The notes under the pieces: model-generated
The model's database searches: none
Seen by the model: only the letters and a program-made list of their open reading frames with translations
Told to the model about the DNA's origin: nothing
Made by a program: the position numbers and the translations under genes
Source of the DNA: FACHB-1406 sp034189065
GTDB lineage: Bacteria > Cyanobacteriota > Cyanobacteriia > Cyanobacteriales > Spirulinaceae
DNA: 22,708 bases
Reading direction: 5' to 3'
Assembly (NCBI GenBank): GCA_034189065.1
Contig: JAXHVQ010000100.1
Location: 1-22,708, forward strand
Part shown: one piece after another, positions 6,883-15,032 of the stretch
How positions within the stretch are numbered: the first letter of the stretch is position 1
Layout of the letters: every line of letters starts with the position of its first letter

Positions 6883-7476
6883 ATGGAAATATTAAATCTT
6901 AATCTCCCCTCAAGTGTAGGATTGACCGACGAACAATACTACCAACTCTGCATTGCCAACCCAGAGTGGCAAATCGAACTCACCGCCCGAGGAGAACTGG
7001 CAATTACGTCTCCCACCGGAGGAGAAAGCGGCATTCGCAATTCCGATCTAACAACAGAATTAACCTTGTGGAATCGTCAAACTCGACTCGGAAAAGTCTT
7101 TGACTCCTCCACAGAATTTTGTCTGCCCAACGGTGCCAAGCGATCGCCCGATGTATCTTGGGTTAAGCTAGACCGATGGAAAGCCCTTTCCGCCAAAGAC
7201 CGAAAGCGCTTTCCTCCCCTGTGTCCCGACTTTGTTATCGAACTGCGATCGGAAACCGACTCCCTCGAAAAATTACGGACAAAAATGCGCGAATATCGAG
7301 ACAACGGCGCTCATTTGGGGTGGTTGCTCGACCCACAAACCCCAGGAGTCGAGATTTATCGACCCGGACAAGACGTAGAAATGCTCTACTTTCCAGCTAA
7401 TCGAGCTCCTCAACTTTCGGGAGAAAACATCCTACCCGGATTCATCCTCGATTTGAGCCTAATTCTCAATCCCTAA
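6883..7476 (+). CDS. Uma2-family endonuclease (DUF820)
   Basis: A 197-aa protein of the Uma2/DUF820 family, greatly expanded in cyanobacteria, with a PD-(D/E)XK-type nuclease fold. Visible motifs are GGESGIRNSDLTTEL (47-60), RSPDVSWV (87-94, Asp90), CPDFVIELRSETDSLEKLR (114-132, with Asp116, Glu120 and a Lys at 130) and KMREYRDNGAHLGWLLDP (134-151). These cover the expected catalytic acids and lysine. The length is normal for the family. The biological role of Uma2 proteins is not settled. The start ATG follows a heptad array directly, so translation begins without a clear ribosome site. Confidence 0.9.
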   Translation: MEILNLNLPSSVGLTDEQYYQLCIANPEWQIELTARGELAITSPTGGESGIRNSDLTTELTLWNRQTRLGKVFDSSTEFCLPNGAKRSPDVSWVKLDRWKALSAKDRKRFPPLCPDFVIELRSETDSLEKLRTKMREYRDNGAHLGWLLDPQTPGVEIYRPGQDVEMLYFPANRAPQLSGENILPGFILDLSLILNP

Positions 7477-7610
7477 GCGATTGTTGCATCTGACTGACGT
7501 AGGATGCGAGCAACTCATGGCAAAGGGCCAATGGCTAATAATAAAAGATAACTCGCATCTCTAAAAAAATCAGCCCATTTTAATGGATTTAAGCTAAAAG
7601 CCTGCAAACT

Positions 7611-8624
7611 TTAGTTCTTGGCGGATGAATCGTCTTCGCCTTTACCCAAACTCAACTCTCCGTTTTCCTCAGCAACAAACTGACTTGCCATCGACTCAAA
7701 CGCCTCCAAGGACCGGGCAGTCACAGCTTGCACCAGCAGCGTCCCTAGAACCTCCAAGTCGTCAATCCGACCAATTCGCTCCCTCAATTCCACCGGAATC
7801 TCTGCAAAACGAACCTCCAAGATGCGAATGACATCTTCTTGTCTTTGTGTTATCTGACCTTCCTGTCGTCCCTGTTCGCGCCCTCTTTCTTGCCAATCGG
7901 TTGCAAATTCCATCATACGCTCCTTTACTGTTAACTCCATGCGTTCGAGTTCTTGTTGAAACTGCTGTTCCTCTTCTTCAGTTAAACGCAAGTAAGTGCC
8001 AATAAAACCCGAAATCAGCTCCATCTTTGCCGGATCCAGCTCCAGCGTCACCAGCAACCGCAAACACTCGGCTTTGACCCGGGCGCGTTCGGCGGGAGCT
8101 ATTCTCATTTTAGCCATAAGAGCCGAAGCCACAGGATTCTCGTATTCGAGAAAATCTCGCCAATTTAAGCGATTGAGTTGAATACTGACAAAATTAAACG
8201 CTAAGACCTCGCGATCGGGAAAGCTCACCACATACCGATTGTCCTGTTCTTGAAATGGCTCGTCAAAGGTAAACAAGGCAATAGGATAAACAGGCAAGCG
8301 ATATTTCTCGTGCAGGCGGGAAAAATAGTGAAACATCCGCCAACGAAAATCCTCTTCGCTGTAAGCGCTCGACTGGGACTCGATATGCACCAAAAAAAGG
8401 CGCTTGCGATCGCGAAATGACAAACGAGCAACCAAATCGGCAACTTTCCGCTTTCCCCGAGCAATTGGGCTGAATACCTCGCGAACTGTCTCAGTTGGCT
8501 CCAAGCTGAACTCGCTCAGCTCGGCGTATTCAAGCACTTGAGGCACAAAGAGTTGGAGGAAATCGAGAAAAAAGGTCGAAAGCAACTCTTTGAAGATAGC
8601 GTCGTGGTCGATGGGAGCGGTCAC
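7611..8624 (-). CDS. Rpn-family (PDDEXK) nuclease / putative transposase with DUF4351
   Basis: A 337-aa protein. It begins DHDAIFKELLSTFF, the entry typical of Rpn recombination-promoting nucleases. The PD-(D/E)XK site is seen as VADLVARLSF (Asp63) and LFLVHIESQSS (Glu82-x-Gln84). Residues about 215-262 are rich in Glu, Gln and Arg and probably form a coiled coil. The C-terminal block RFAEIPVELRERIGRIDDLEVLGTLL... through ARSLEAF matches DUF4351, common in cyanobacterial members. Rpn proteins act as DNA endonucleases that promote RecA-independent recombination in the studied E. coli examples; the role here is inferred from that. The gene converges on the Uma2 gene and is divergent from pdhB. 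Confidence 0.88.
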   Translation of the reverse strand: MTAPIDHDAIFKELLSTFFLDFLQLFVPQVLEYAELSEFSLEPTETVREVFSPIARGKRKVADLVARLSFRDRKRLFLVHIESQSSAYSEEDFRWRMFHYFSRLHEKYRLPVYPIALFTFDEPFQEQDNRYVVSFPDREVLAFNFVSIQLNRLNWRDFLEYENPVASALMAKMRIAPAERARVKAECLRLLVTLELDPAKMELISGFIGTYLRLTEEEEQQFQQELERMELTVKERMMEFATDWQERGREQGRQEGQITQRQEDVIRILEVRFAEIPVELRERIGRIDDLEVLGTLLVQAVTARSLEAFESMASQFVAEENGELSLGKGEDDSSAKN

Positions 8625-8643
8625 GATAAATACTCTCAGGAGG

Positions 8644-8691
8644 CTTCAGACGGGACAGGATAAATATACTACAGCAAGCCCCCGTCTGAAG
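8644..8691. repeat. Inverted repeat between Rpn gene and pdhB
   Basis: A perfect 11-bp inverted pair, CTTCAGACGGG at 8644-8654 and CCCGTCTGAAG at 8681-8691, encloses 26 bases that contain TATACT. It lies in the divergent gap between the nuclease and pdhB. It could be a small dispersed palindromic element or a regulatory hairpin. Confidence 0.7.
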
Positions 8692-8768
8692 TCGCACCCG
8701 TGCGATCGCGCTGGAATTTAACCGAAAAATGGTAGGATTGCAAATACTCCTAAGCAGTGATAGATGGA

Positions 8769-9752
8769 ATGGCAGAAACTCTCTTCTTCAACGCTTTGCG
8801 CGAAGCCACCGACGAAGAAATGGCGCGCGACTCGAGCGTTTTTGTACTGGGCGAAGATGTCGGTCAATACGGCGGCTCGTATAAAGTGACCAAAGACCTC
8901 TACCAAAAATATGGCGAGTTCAGGGTTCTCGATACTCCCATCGCAGAAAATAGCTTCACCGGCATCGCCGTTGGCGCGGCGATGACGGGTTTGCGACCGA
9001 TTATCGAAGGGATGAATATGGGGTTTCTGCTGTTGGCTTTCAATCAAATTTCCAACAACGCAGGAATGTTGCGCTATACCTCCGGCGGCAACTTCACAAT
9101 TCCCATCGTCATTCGCGGTCCAGGGGGTGTGGGACGGCAACTCGGCGCGGAACACTCCCAACGCTTGGAGGCTTATTTTCAAGCCGTTCCGGGGCTAAAG
9201 ATTGTCGCCTGTTCGACTCCCTACAACGCGAAGGGATTGCTAAAGTCTGCCATTCGCGACGAAAATCCCGTTTTATTTTTCGAGCACGTTCTGTTGTATA
9301 ACCTTAAGGAGAATTTGCCCGACGAGGAATATCTCGTGCCGTTGGATAAGGCAGAAATTGCGCGCGAGGGAAGTGATGTTACCATTTTGACCTACTCTCG
9401 AATGCGCCACCATGCCCTACAAGCAGCGAAAACATTGGAAAAAGAGGGTTACGACCCAGAAATTATCGATTTAATTTCCCTCAAACCCCTCGACATGGAA
9501 ACCATTGGAAAATCCGTTCGTAAAACCCATCGCGTCATCATCGTCGAAGAGTGTATGAAAACGGGCGGAATTGGGGCCGAATTAGTGGCGCGCATCAACG
9601 AGCAACTCTTCGACGAACTTGACGCTCCCGTCGTGCGCCTATCTTCTCAGGATATTCCCACGCCTTATAATGGAATGCTCGAACATTTAACCATTATCCA
9701 GCCTCCCCAAATTGTCGAAGCTGTGCAAAAAATGACGGCTTTGCAAGTTTGA
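8769..9752 (+). CDS. pdhB: Pyruvate dehydrogenase E1 component, beta subunit
   Basis: A 327-aa protein starting MAETLFFNALREATDEEMAR, the usual length and N-terminus of cyanobacterial PdhB. It pairs with PdhA to form the thiamine-diphosphate-dependent E1 that decarboxylates pyruvate and passes the acetyl group to the E2 lipoyl domain. Visible features are GEDVGQYGG (28-36), TPIAE (56-60, with the Glu that activates the cofactor), RGPGGVGRQLGAEHSQ, and the C-terminal transketolase-type domain with EGYDPEIIDLISLKPLD and VEECMKTGGIGAE. An in-frame GTG 12 bases upstream would add four residues, but ATG 8769 fits the family. pdhA is not in the window; secD and secF follow on the same strand. Confidence 0.95.
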   Translation: MAETLFFNALREATDEEMARDSSVFVLGEDVGQYGGSYKVTKDLYQKYGEFRVLDTPIAENSFTGIAVGAAMTGLRPIIEGMNMGFLLLAFNQISNNAGMLRYTSGGNFTIPIVIRGPGGVGRQLGAEHSQRLEAYFQAVPGLKIVACSTPYNAKGLLKSAIRDENPVLFFEHVLLYNLKENLPDEEYLVPLDKAEIAREGSDVTILTYSRMRHHALQAAKTLEKEGYDPEIIDLISLKPLDMETIGKSVRKTHRVIIVEECMKTGGIGAELVARINEQLFDELDAPVVRLSSQDIPTPYNGMLEHLTIIQPPQIVEAVQKMTALQV

Positions 9753-9756
9753 ATGG

Positions 9757-9870
9757 GTCATTAGTCATTGGTCATTGGTCATTGGGAATGGGTTATTAGT
9801 CATTGGCTTAAATTAATGACTAGATGACGAAGGACGAAGGACGAACGACAAATGACAAAGAACAAAGGAC
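9757..9870 (+). repeat. Heptad repeat array between pdhB and secD
   Basis: The left part has GTCATTA/GTCATTG units, and the right part has GACGAAG, GACAAAT and GACAAAG-type units in the opposite sense. TAGTCATT (9797-9804) and AATGACTA (9815-9822) form an 8-bp hairpin with a 10-base loop. The final unit supplies AAAGGA at 9864-9869, spaced 7 bases from the secD ATG. Confidence 0.88.
9864..9869 (+). promoter_or_regulatory. secD ribosome site formed by a heptad repeat unit
   Basis: AAAGGA lies 7 bases before ATG 9877 and is part of the last AAAGGAC heptad of the array. The repeat therefore supplies the Shine-Dalgarno of secD. Confidence 0.65.
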
Positions 9871-9876
9871 AAAAAA

Positions 9877-11286
9877 ATGCAAAAACAGCGTTCTCTCATT
9901 GCTCTGATATTAGTGTTAGTGGTTGCCGCCGTCGTCGTTCTCGTCCAGTTGCCTATCCCTCTGGGACTCGACTTGCGAGGTGGCGCACAACTGACGATTC
10001 AAGTTCAACCCACTGAGGAGATTCCCAACGTTACCCCCGAAAATCTCAACGATGTCAAGCGCGTTTTGGAAAATCGGGTTAATGGGTTGGGGGTTGCCGA
10101 ACCTGCAATCCAAACCGCCGGAGCAGATAAAATTCTCGTCCAGTTGCCTGGAGTGAGCGATCCCCAACAGGCAGAGCGGGTTTTGGGGGGGACAGCTCAA
10201 CTGGAATTTCGCGAGCAGGAAGCGGGGACGGAAGCTGAGTTTCAGGTTCGGGCCCAAGAGTGGCAACTGGCGAGAGCGCAATTGCAAATTTTGCAAGGGG
10301 AAGAGGAGCCTGACGAGGATGCGATCGCGGCCCTCCAAGAACAAGTTCAACAGAGCAATCAAACTCTCCTCGACTTATTCAAGTCAGTGGATTTAACGGG
10401 AAAAAATCTCGCAAACGCGGGCTTTGGCACGACGGCAGGGGGCGATACATGGCAAGTTAACGTCGAATTTGACCGCGATGGCGCACAAAAATTTGCCGAA
10501 TTAACCAAAAATATCGCCGGAACGGGACGCACAATCGGTATTTTCTTGGATGACGCGCTCATTAGTTCGCCAGTTGTAGACGCAGAGTATGCGGCACAAG
10601 GCATTACGGGCGGACGAGCAACCATTAGCGGCAACTTCACCAGCGAAACCGCGCGGGATTTAGCCGTACAATTACGAGGAGGCGCACTTCCCTTTCCCGT
10701 TGCCGTCGTAGAAAACCGCACTGTCGGTGCCAGCTTGGGACGTAGCAGCATCAACCGCAGCATCATCGCCGGACTGGTGGGTTTGGCGCTTGTGTTTATA
10801 TTTATGGGAGTTTACTATCGTCTTCCGGGGATTATTGCCGATGTTTCCCTCTCCATTTATACTCTTCTGACGTTAGCTTGCTACGCACTCGTCGGCGTAA
10901 CCCTGACGCTACCGGGAATTGCCGGATTTATTCTCAGTATTGGCATGGCGGTTGATGCCAACGTTCTGATTTTCGAGCGCACCCGCGAAGAGTTACGTTC
11001 GGGTCAAAAGCTGTATCGCTCGGTGGAATCGGGATTTTATCGCGCCTTTTCGAGTATTTTAGATAGTAACGTGACAACGCTAATTGCTTGTGCTGCTCTT
11101 GGATATTTTGGTTCGGGGTTAGTTCGGGGGTTTGCGGTAACTTTATTTATTGGCGTTTTGGTGAGTATGTTTACCGCGCTGACGTGCAGTCGAACTTTAA
11201 TGTTACTCGTCGTATTGGGATTCCCCGGCGTGCGTAAAAAACCCCAACTATTTTGTCCGAATTTACCCAATCTTGTTAAATCGTAA
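9877..11286 (+). CDS. secD: Protein translocase subunit SecD
   Basis: A 469-aa inner-membrane RND-type protein that works with SecF and SecYEG to pull secreted proteins across the membrane using the proton gradient. There is a membrane segment at about 6-26. The periplasmic P1 region begins with PLGLDLRGGAQLTIQV (28-43). A charged, coiled-coil-like insert rich in Glu and Gln lies at about 125-165. Membrane segments 2-6 run from about 295 to 450. GMAVDANVLIFERTREELRS holds the conserved Asp360 of the TM4 motif. The length is normal for cyanobacterial SecD and shorter than the E. coli protein. ATG 9877 has an AAAGGA site at 7 bases. It lies between pdhB and secF on one strand. Confidence 0.96.
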   Translation: MQKQRSLIALILVLVVAAVVVLVQLPIPLGLDLRGGAQLTIQVQPTEEIPNVTPENLNDVKRVLENRVNGLGVAEPAIQTAGADKILVQLPGVSDPQQAERVLGGTAQLEFREQEAGTEAEFQVRAQEWQLARAQLQILQGEEEPDEDAIAALQEQVQQSNQTLLDLFKSVDLTGKNLANAGFGTTAGGDTWQVNVEFDRDGAQKFAELTKNIAGTGRTIGIFLDDALISSPVVDAEYAAQGITGGRATISGNFTSETARDLAVQLRGGALPFPVAVVENRTVGASLGRSSINRSIIAGLVGLALVFIFMGVYYRLPGIIADVSLSIYTLLTLACYALVGVTLTLPGIAGFILSIGMAVDANVLIFERTREELRSGQKLYRSVESGFYRAFSSILDSNVTTLIACAALGYFGSGLVRGFAVTLFIGVLVSMFTALTCSRTLMLLVVLGFPGVRKKPQLFCPNLPNLVKS

Positions 11287-11300
11287 ACGAATTGTTATCT

Positions 11301-11410
11301 GTCATTTGTCCTTCGTCCTTTGTCCTTCGTTGCTCGTTGTTTGCTAATGACTAATGACTAATGACCAATGACCAATGACTAATGACCAATGATTAATGAC
11401 TAATGACTAA
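11301..11410 (+). repeat. Heptad repeat array between secD and secF
   Basis: GTCATTTGTCC / TTCGTCC-type units (11301-11340) are followed by about nine CTAATGA/CCAATGA units up to 2 bases before the secF ATG. In sense and order it is roughly the reverse complement of the array at 9757-9870, so secD lies between inverted arrays. There is no Shine-Dalgarno for secF. Confidence 0.88.
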
Positions 11411-11412
11411 TT

Positions 11413-12393
11413 ATGAGACTCAATGTTATTAAACAACAACGCTTGTGGTGGACGGTTTCCGCGATCGCGATCGCCGTCAGCATCGCAGCGATGGCGATTT
11501 CCTTTTCCCAGTTCAACGCTCCCTTACGTCCGGGTCTAGATTTTGTCGGGGGAACCCGACTGCAACTGACACTCGACTGTTCCGTCGAGGGACAGTGCGA
11601 AACCCCCATTGATGACTCCAACGTGCGCGACATTCTCGCCCGAGAAGAGTTGGAAGGAAGTACCATTCAAGTTATCGAAAAATATACGCTGAGTGTCCGT
11701 ACCAAGGAGTTGAAACCCCAACAGCGGTCTAATCTTCAAGGGGTGTTAAATGAAGAAGTCGGACGCTTTGACCCCAATACGATTCAAATTGATACGGTAG
11801 GACCGACTATCGGTCGAGAGTTGTTTGCGTCGGGATTAATTGCTTTAATTGTCGCCTTTTTTGGCATTGCTGTCTATTTAAGCTTTCGGTTTAAACCCGA
11901 TTATGCCGTTTTAGCGATCGTCGCTCTATTCCACGACGTTTTGGTGGCAGCAGGAATGTTTGCTATCCTGGGTTTAAGTCCCTTAGCGGTGGAAGCTGAT
12001 AGCCTATTTTTGGTTGCCCTATTGACAATTACGGGGTTTTCGGTTAACGATACGGTGGTTATCTACGATCGCATCCGGGAACTGCTCGCCGAACGCGGAC
12101 AGAAGGAGTCGATTCAAGCAATTGTCGATGACGCGGTAAATCAAACATTGACGCGATCGATTAATACCAGTTTGACGACGACGCTGCCGTTAATTGCGAT
12201 CTTCCTGTTTGGTGGAGAAACGTTGAAATACTTTGCCTTAGCATTAATTGTCGGCTTTATTTCGGGTGCTTATTCAAGTATTTTTATTGCGAGTACAATT
12301 TTAGCTTGGTGGCGCAGTCGTCAAGGCGATGCTAACTTAGCCGTTGCTACTCAAAGCGCGATCGCGGATTCTCAATCGTCTGAAGACTCGTAA
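11413..12393 (+). CDS. secF: Protein translocase subunit SecF
   Basis: A 326-aa partner of SecD. The first membrane segment is at about 11-31, and the periplasmic domain opens with RPGLDFVGGTRLQL (39-52). Four or five further membrane segments run from about 138 to 300. FHDVLVAAGMF (173-183) and GFSVNDTVVIYDRIREL (208-224) are the signature SecF motifs, the second in the same position as the SecD proton-relay helix. C61/C55 in the periplasmic loop (DCSVEGQC) are less usual. Start ATG 11413 is reached from heptad repeats without a ribosome site; several out-of-frame ATGs in the array are closed by TAA within a few codons. Probably co-transcribed with secD. Confidence 0.96.
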   Translation: MRLNVIKQQRLWWTVSAIAIAVSIAAMAISFSQFNAPLRPGLDFVGGTRLQLTLDCSVEGQCETPIDDSNVRDILAREELEGSTIQVIEKYTLSVRTKELKPQQRSNLQGVLNEEVGRFDPNTIQIDTVGPTIGRELFASGLIALIVAFFGIAVYLSFRFKPDYAVLAIVALFHDVLVAAGMFAILGLSPLAVEADSLFLVALLTITGFSVNDTVVIYDRIRELLAERGQKESIQAIVDDAVNQTLTRSINTSLTTTLPLIAIFLFGGETLKYFALALIVGFISGAYSSIFIASTILAWWRSRQGDANLAVATQSAIADSQSSEDS

Positions 12394-12425
12394 ACTTTAA
12401 TTCCCTCTGTGAAACCCCCTTTCGG

Positions 12426-12821
12426 ATGACTCAAAATTCCATCCCTTCTCCCAATATCAACAAGAACCTCGACCGACAAGTGCTGAAGTTGCACCAATTC
12501 TCACTTTACCGACGATGGTTATTTGTCGGTTTATGTTGGCTGGGATTGGCACCGGTGAGTCTTTGGATATTGCGCGAACAAATTTCCTTGGGGATGGAAC
12601 ATTTTACTTGGGCATTAGTGCGTTACAGTGTCATTTTTTATTTAACTCCCAGTTTATGTTTGGGATTTTGCGTCGCCACAACTACGGCAGTTCTCGTTTG
12701 GCAAAGTAGCAATATTTTGTTTGGCTTTTCTCCCGAATACCGACGGCGACTCGAACGACAAGTATTTCGCATTCGCGCCAGCGGTCAAAGTCATCCACTG
12801 TGGAAGCGAGTTTGTCAGTAG
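12426..12821 (+). CDS. Small membrane protein, function unknown (131 aa)
   Basis: The protein has a polar N-terminus (1-29), a hydrophobic segment at about 31-49 (WLFVGLCWLGLAPVSLWIL), a second at about 64-92, and a basic C-terminus (RRRLERQVFRIRASG). This suggests two spans with both ends in the cytoplasm. It begins 32 bases after secF on the same strand and probably ends that transcription unit. I do not recognise a named family; the location beside secDF may reflect a role in membrane biogenesis but does not show it. Confidence 0.7.
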   Translation: MTQNSIPSPNINKNLDRQVLKLHQFSLYRRWLFVGLCWLGLAPVSLWILREQISLGMEHFTWALVRYSVIFYLTPSLCLGFCVATTTAVLVWQSSNILFGFSPEYRRRLERQVFRIRASGQSHPLWKRVCQ

Positions 12822-12858
12822 GGGGTTAAATAAATTGAAAAGTAATTTGTAGTAATTT

Positions 12859-13001
12859 GTAGGGCGGACAAGGGGGTAAATTATCTTCGGTTGTCGTCGA
12901 TTGGATAAATTCTCTTGCCCGCTATTGGGGAAGGTGGGCAGTCCCAACTGTTTATTCCCCGGGGTAACTCGATCGCGTCTTTGAGGGACTGCCCACCCTA
13001 C
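12859..13001. repeat. Double-hairpin palindromic element (GTAGGG...CCCTAC), copy 1
   Basis: The element is bounded by GTAGGGCGGACA at 12859 and TGCCCACCCTAC ending at 13001, which match as inverted termini with two mismatches. The second hairpin is GGTGGGCAGTCCC (12933-12945) with GGGACTGCCCACC (12985-12997), a perfect 13-bp stem. The first is an imperfect pairing of GCGGACAAGG with CTTGCCCGC near 12918. It is preceded by a 10-base direct repeat, AGTAATTTGT twice (12841-12860). The design matches copy 2 at 18221-18368 in reverse orientation. Confidence 0.75.
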
Positions 13002-13074
13002 ATCTTTCTGTCCGAAGCTGGCGCGATCGCCCAATCCACTCCCCCTATATTCACTGAATCTAACCGACAATCAT

Positions 13075-13248
13075 ATGTATATTTCAGCAACATTACTCAA
13101 TCAACTACGAGAATACCTCAGCGAAAAAGCCGCCCGAGGCGACGAAGAAGCGCGCGCCCTCCTGGTGCAACTCGACCAACTCGAACCAGAAGCAGCAGTC
13201 GGACAAGCCTTATTCGCGCCACCTCCAGGAGAAAGCCTCGGGTGCTAA
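13075..13248 (+). CDS. Short hypothetical protein (57 aa)
   Basis: ATG 13075 to TAA 13246-13248 encodes 57 residues beginning MYISATLLNQLREYLSEKAA. It is acidic, largely helical in appearance (LSEKAARGDEEARALLVQLDQLE), and ends with a proline-rich APPPGESLGC tail. Third-codon positions favour G/C as in neighbouring coding DNA. There is no ribosome site. It lies between a palindromic element and the SLH protein gene, which converges on it. I do not recognise it; it may be a real small gene or chance. Confidence 0.45.
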   Translation: MYISATLLNQLREYLSEKAARGDEEARALLVQLDQLEPEAAVGQALFAPPPGESLGC

Positions 13249-13270
13249 TTCCAGCGCCAAAAATCCCGTA

Positions 13271-14467
13271 CTAGCGCTGTTCTGACTTCACGCAATTGAG
13301 CATTCGCAACGTCGCTGCGGCGGCATAATTGCGCTGCGAGTCGCTATTGGGAATAAATCGGGTTCCCCTTTCATTAACCGGAGAAGCGACACCGCAATAA
13401 GCCGACATCTCGCTCAGCAACCCTTCTGCCCAGTGTCCGGTGGTATCGGAGAAACCAAGGGGTGCTTGCTTCGCCTCGAGGGTGGGGGACAAACCGCGCA
13501 ACGTTTTCCCGTATTGAGCGGCTTTCTTCATCACCGCAATTAATTCGGCGCGAGTGACATTTTGGGTCGGTCTAAAACTTCCATCCAAATACCCCTCAAC
13601 AATTTGGCTCTCGCGCGCCCACTGAATCTTCGCCGCACTCCACCGATTTGCGGGAACATCGGGGAAAGGGTTGGAACTGACTGACGTGGGTGCCGTAAGA
13701 TTAACCCCCGGAATGGTTCGCATCGCTTCAAACACCATCGACACCAATTGCTCCCGAGTGAGGGGACTGAGGGGACGGAAAGTATTATCTTCGGCAAAAC
13801 CAGCAATGAAACCAATTCTCACCGCCTCTTCAATTGACGTTTTGTAAATGTCATTGGTAATATCGCGGAAACCCCCCGTTGGTGGCGGCGGTGGCGGCGG
13901 TGGCGGCGTTACCGAGTCATTTTTACTAAAGTAGATATGACCCAAAACTTGACCTTGATAGGTGCGTTTGGTGAAGCGCCAACCGGGTTCGAGAACAATT
14001 TTGAGCGGACCGCTGGCTAGACCTTGGCTGCGACCGATGAGAATTTCACTTCCTTGCACGCCAACGCGAGGTTGGCCAACGAGGAGAATTTCGTTGTCGC
14101 CTCTTACCAGCGTAGGAAGATAGTCTCGACCGTAGTCTTGACCGTTGATACGGATGGAATAGCCGTTGGTGTCTCGATTGCGCCGACAAATGCCGCTAAA
14201 ATCGAAGGTATCCCATAGAGGGTCGATAACGGTGGGTTGGGAACCAATTTCGCCCCAGCAGGTTCGTTTGCCGGGAATTTGCTCCATGACGATGAGCGTG
14301 TACCGCTGAGTGTTGGTACCGAAAGGAGAGGCGACGGTAACAAAGTTTTGTTGGGAAACTTCGGTTTCATCAAAAAGGGTTTGCGCGCGTCCCGGGTCGA
14401 TGGGGGCGATGATGGAAATCGCTGCTGTTGCTAGTGCGGCGATTTTGAGAGGTAGTGCGGATTTCAT
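13271..14467 (-). CDS. DUF3747 and S-layer-homology domain exported protein
   Basis: A 398-aa protein. It has a signal peptide (about 1-29, ending GRAQ), then a DUF3747-type beta-rich domain (about 32-180) with Cys70 and Cys94 as a possible disulfide. A run of nine prolines (188-196) links to SLH repeats: SLH1 about 198-250 (GFIAGFAEDNTFRPLSPLTR), SLH2 about 268-317 (VEGYLDGSFRPTQNVTRAEL) and a weaker SLH3 about 339-392. SLH domains bind peptidoglycan-linked polymers, so the protein is expected in the periplasm or at the outer wall of the envelope. The proline run is coded by GGC/GGT-type repeats (minus strand) around 13880-13910. It is divergent from the untranslated stretch at 14468-14708 and transcribed toward the small ORF at 13075. 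Confidence 0.9.
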   Translation of the reverse strand: MKSALPLKIAALATAAISIIAPIDPGRAQTLFDETEVSQQNFVTVASPFGTNTQRYTLIVMEQIPGKRTCWGEIGSQPTVIDPLWDTFDFSGICRRNRDTNGYSIRINGQDYGRDYLPTLVRGDNEILLVGQPRVGVQGSEILIGRSQGLASGPLKIVLEPGWRFTKRTYQGQVLGHIYFSKNDSVTPPPPPPPPPTGGFRDITNDIYKTSIEEAVRIGFIAGFAEDNTFRPLSPLTREQLVSMVFEAMRTIPGVNLTAPTSVSSNPFPDVPANRWSAAKIQWARESQIVEGYLDGSFRPTQNVTRAELIAVMKKAAQYGKTLRGLSPTLEAKQAPLGFSDTTGHWAEGLLSEMSAYCGVASPVNERGTRFIPNSDSQRNYAAAATLRMLNCVKSEQR

Positions 14468-14708
14468 GAACTTATTTCTATCCTAGCTTTTCTTTTATGT
14501 TCTCGATCGATGCGGCGATCGCTACTTGTTCGGGTTACAATTTCTCGAGCGTCCTTCGGCCGGGTTTGCGCCTCGGCAGGATCGACCTCAAAGAATCGTC
14601 TCACATTGCGGTCGTCGATGAAATGCGAGGAGACAATTCTTTGGGCGGCACCTCTTGGGCGTTACAGTTTATGAAGCGCGATCGCGCTCTTGAGTTCCCC
14701 GGCAGGTT

Positions 14709-15014
14709 CTAATGCGTTTGATATCGCGTTTCAAATCCTTGGAGACCCGTTGCCTGTTCGTAGGTCGTTTCAACGTCTCGAACTCTGGCGGATAGGGGGC
14801 CGGGGTCGCACCAGTTTATCATTTGCTCGACCCGGGCGCGATCGCCTTCAAAGACTGCTTCGACTCGTCCGTCGGGAAGATTGCGCACCCAACCATTGAT
14901 GCCCAGGTGTCGCGCCTGAGTTACAGTCGAGTAGCGATAGCCAACGCCTTGGACTTTGCCGGAGATGAAAACGCGGGCGCGAATGGGTTTGAAGGAGTTT
15001 GCTGTATCATTCAT
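14709..15014 (-). CDS. acyP: Acylphosphatase
   Basis: A 101-aa protein of the acylphosphatase family, which hydrolyses acyl phosphates such as carbamoyl phosphate or 1,3-bisphosphoglycerate. ISGKVQGVGYRYST (17-30) contains the phosphate-binding loop and Arg27. GINGWVRNLPDGRVEAVFEGD (38-58) contains the catalytic Asn45. The family is about 90-100 residues long, so this is full length with a short N-terminal extension (NDTANSFKPI). The gene follows the DinG-like gene by 18 bases on the same strand and is probably in the same transcript. Confidence 0.93.
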   Translation of the reverse strand: MNDTANSFKPIRARVFISGKVQGVGYRYSTVTQARHLGINGWVRNLPDGRVEAVFEGDRARVEQMINWCDPGPLSARVRDVETTYEQATGLQGFETRYQTH

Positions 15015-15032
15015 AACAGTTTGGATAAGATT

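Noticed and set aside
9916..10362. Minus-strand frames inside secD and secF
   Set aside because: They are antisense shadows of strongly conserved secD/secF coding sequence.
14497..14712. 71-aa plus-strand frame between the SLH gene and acyP
   Set aside because: It lacks a ribosome site and recognisable motifs and overlaps the end of acyP; I treat the 241-base gap as upstream DNA of the SLH gene.
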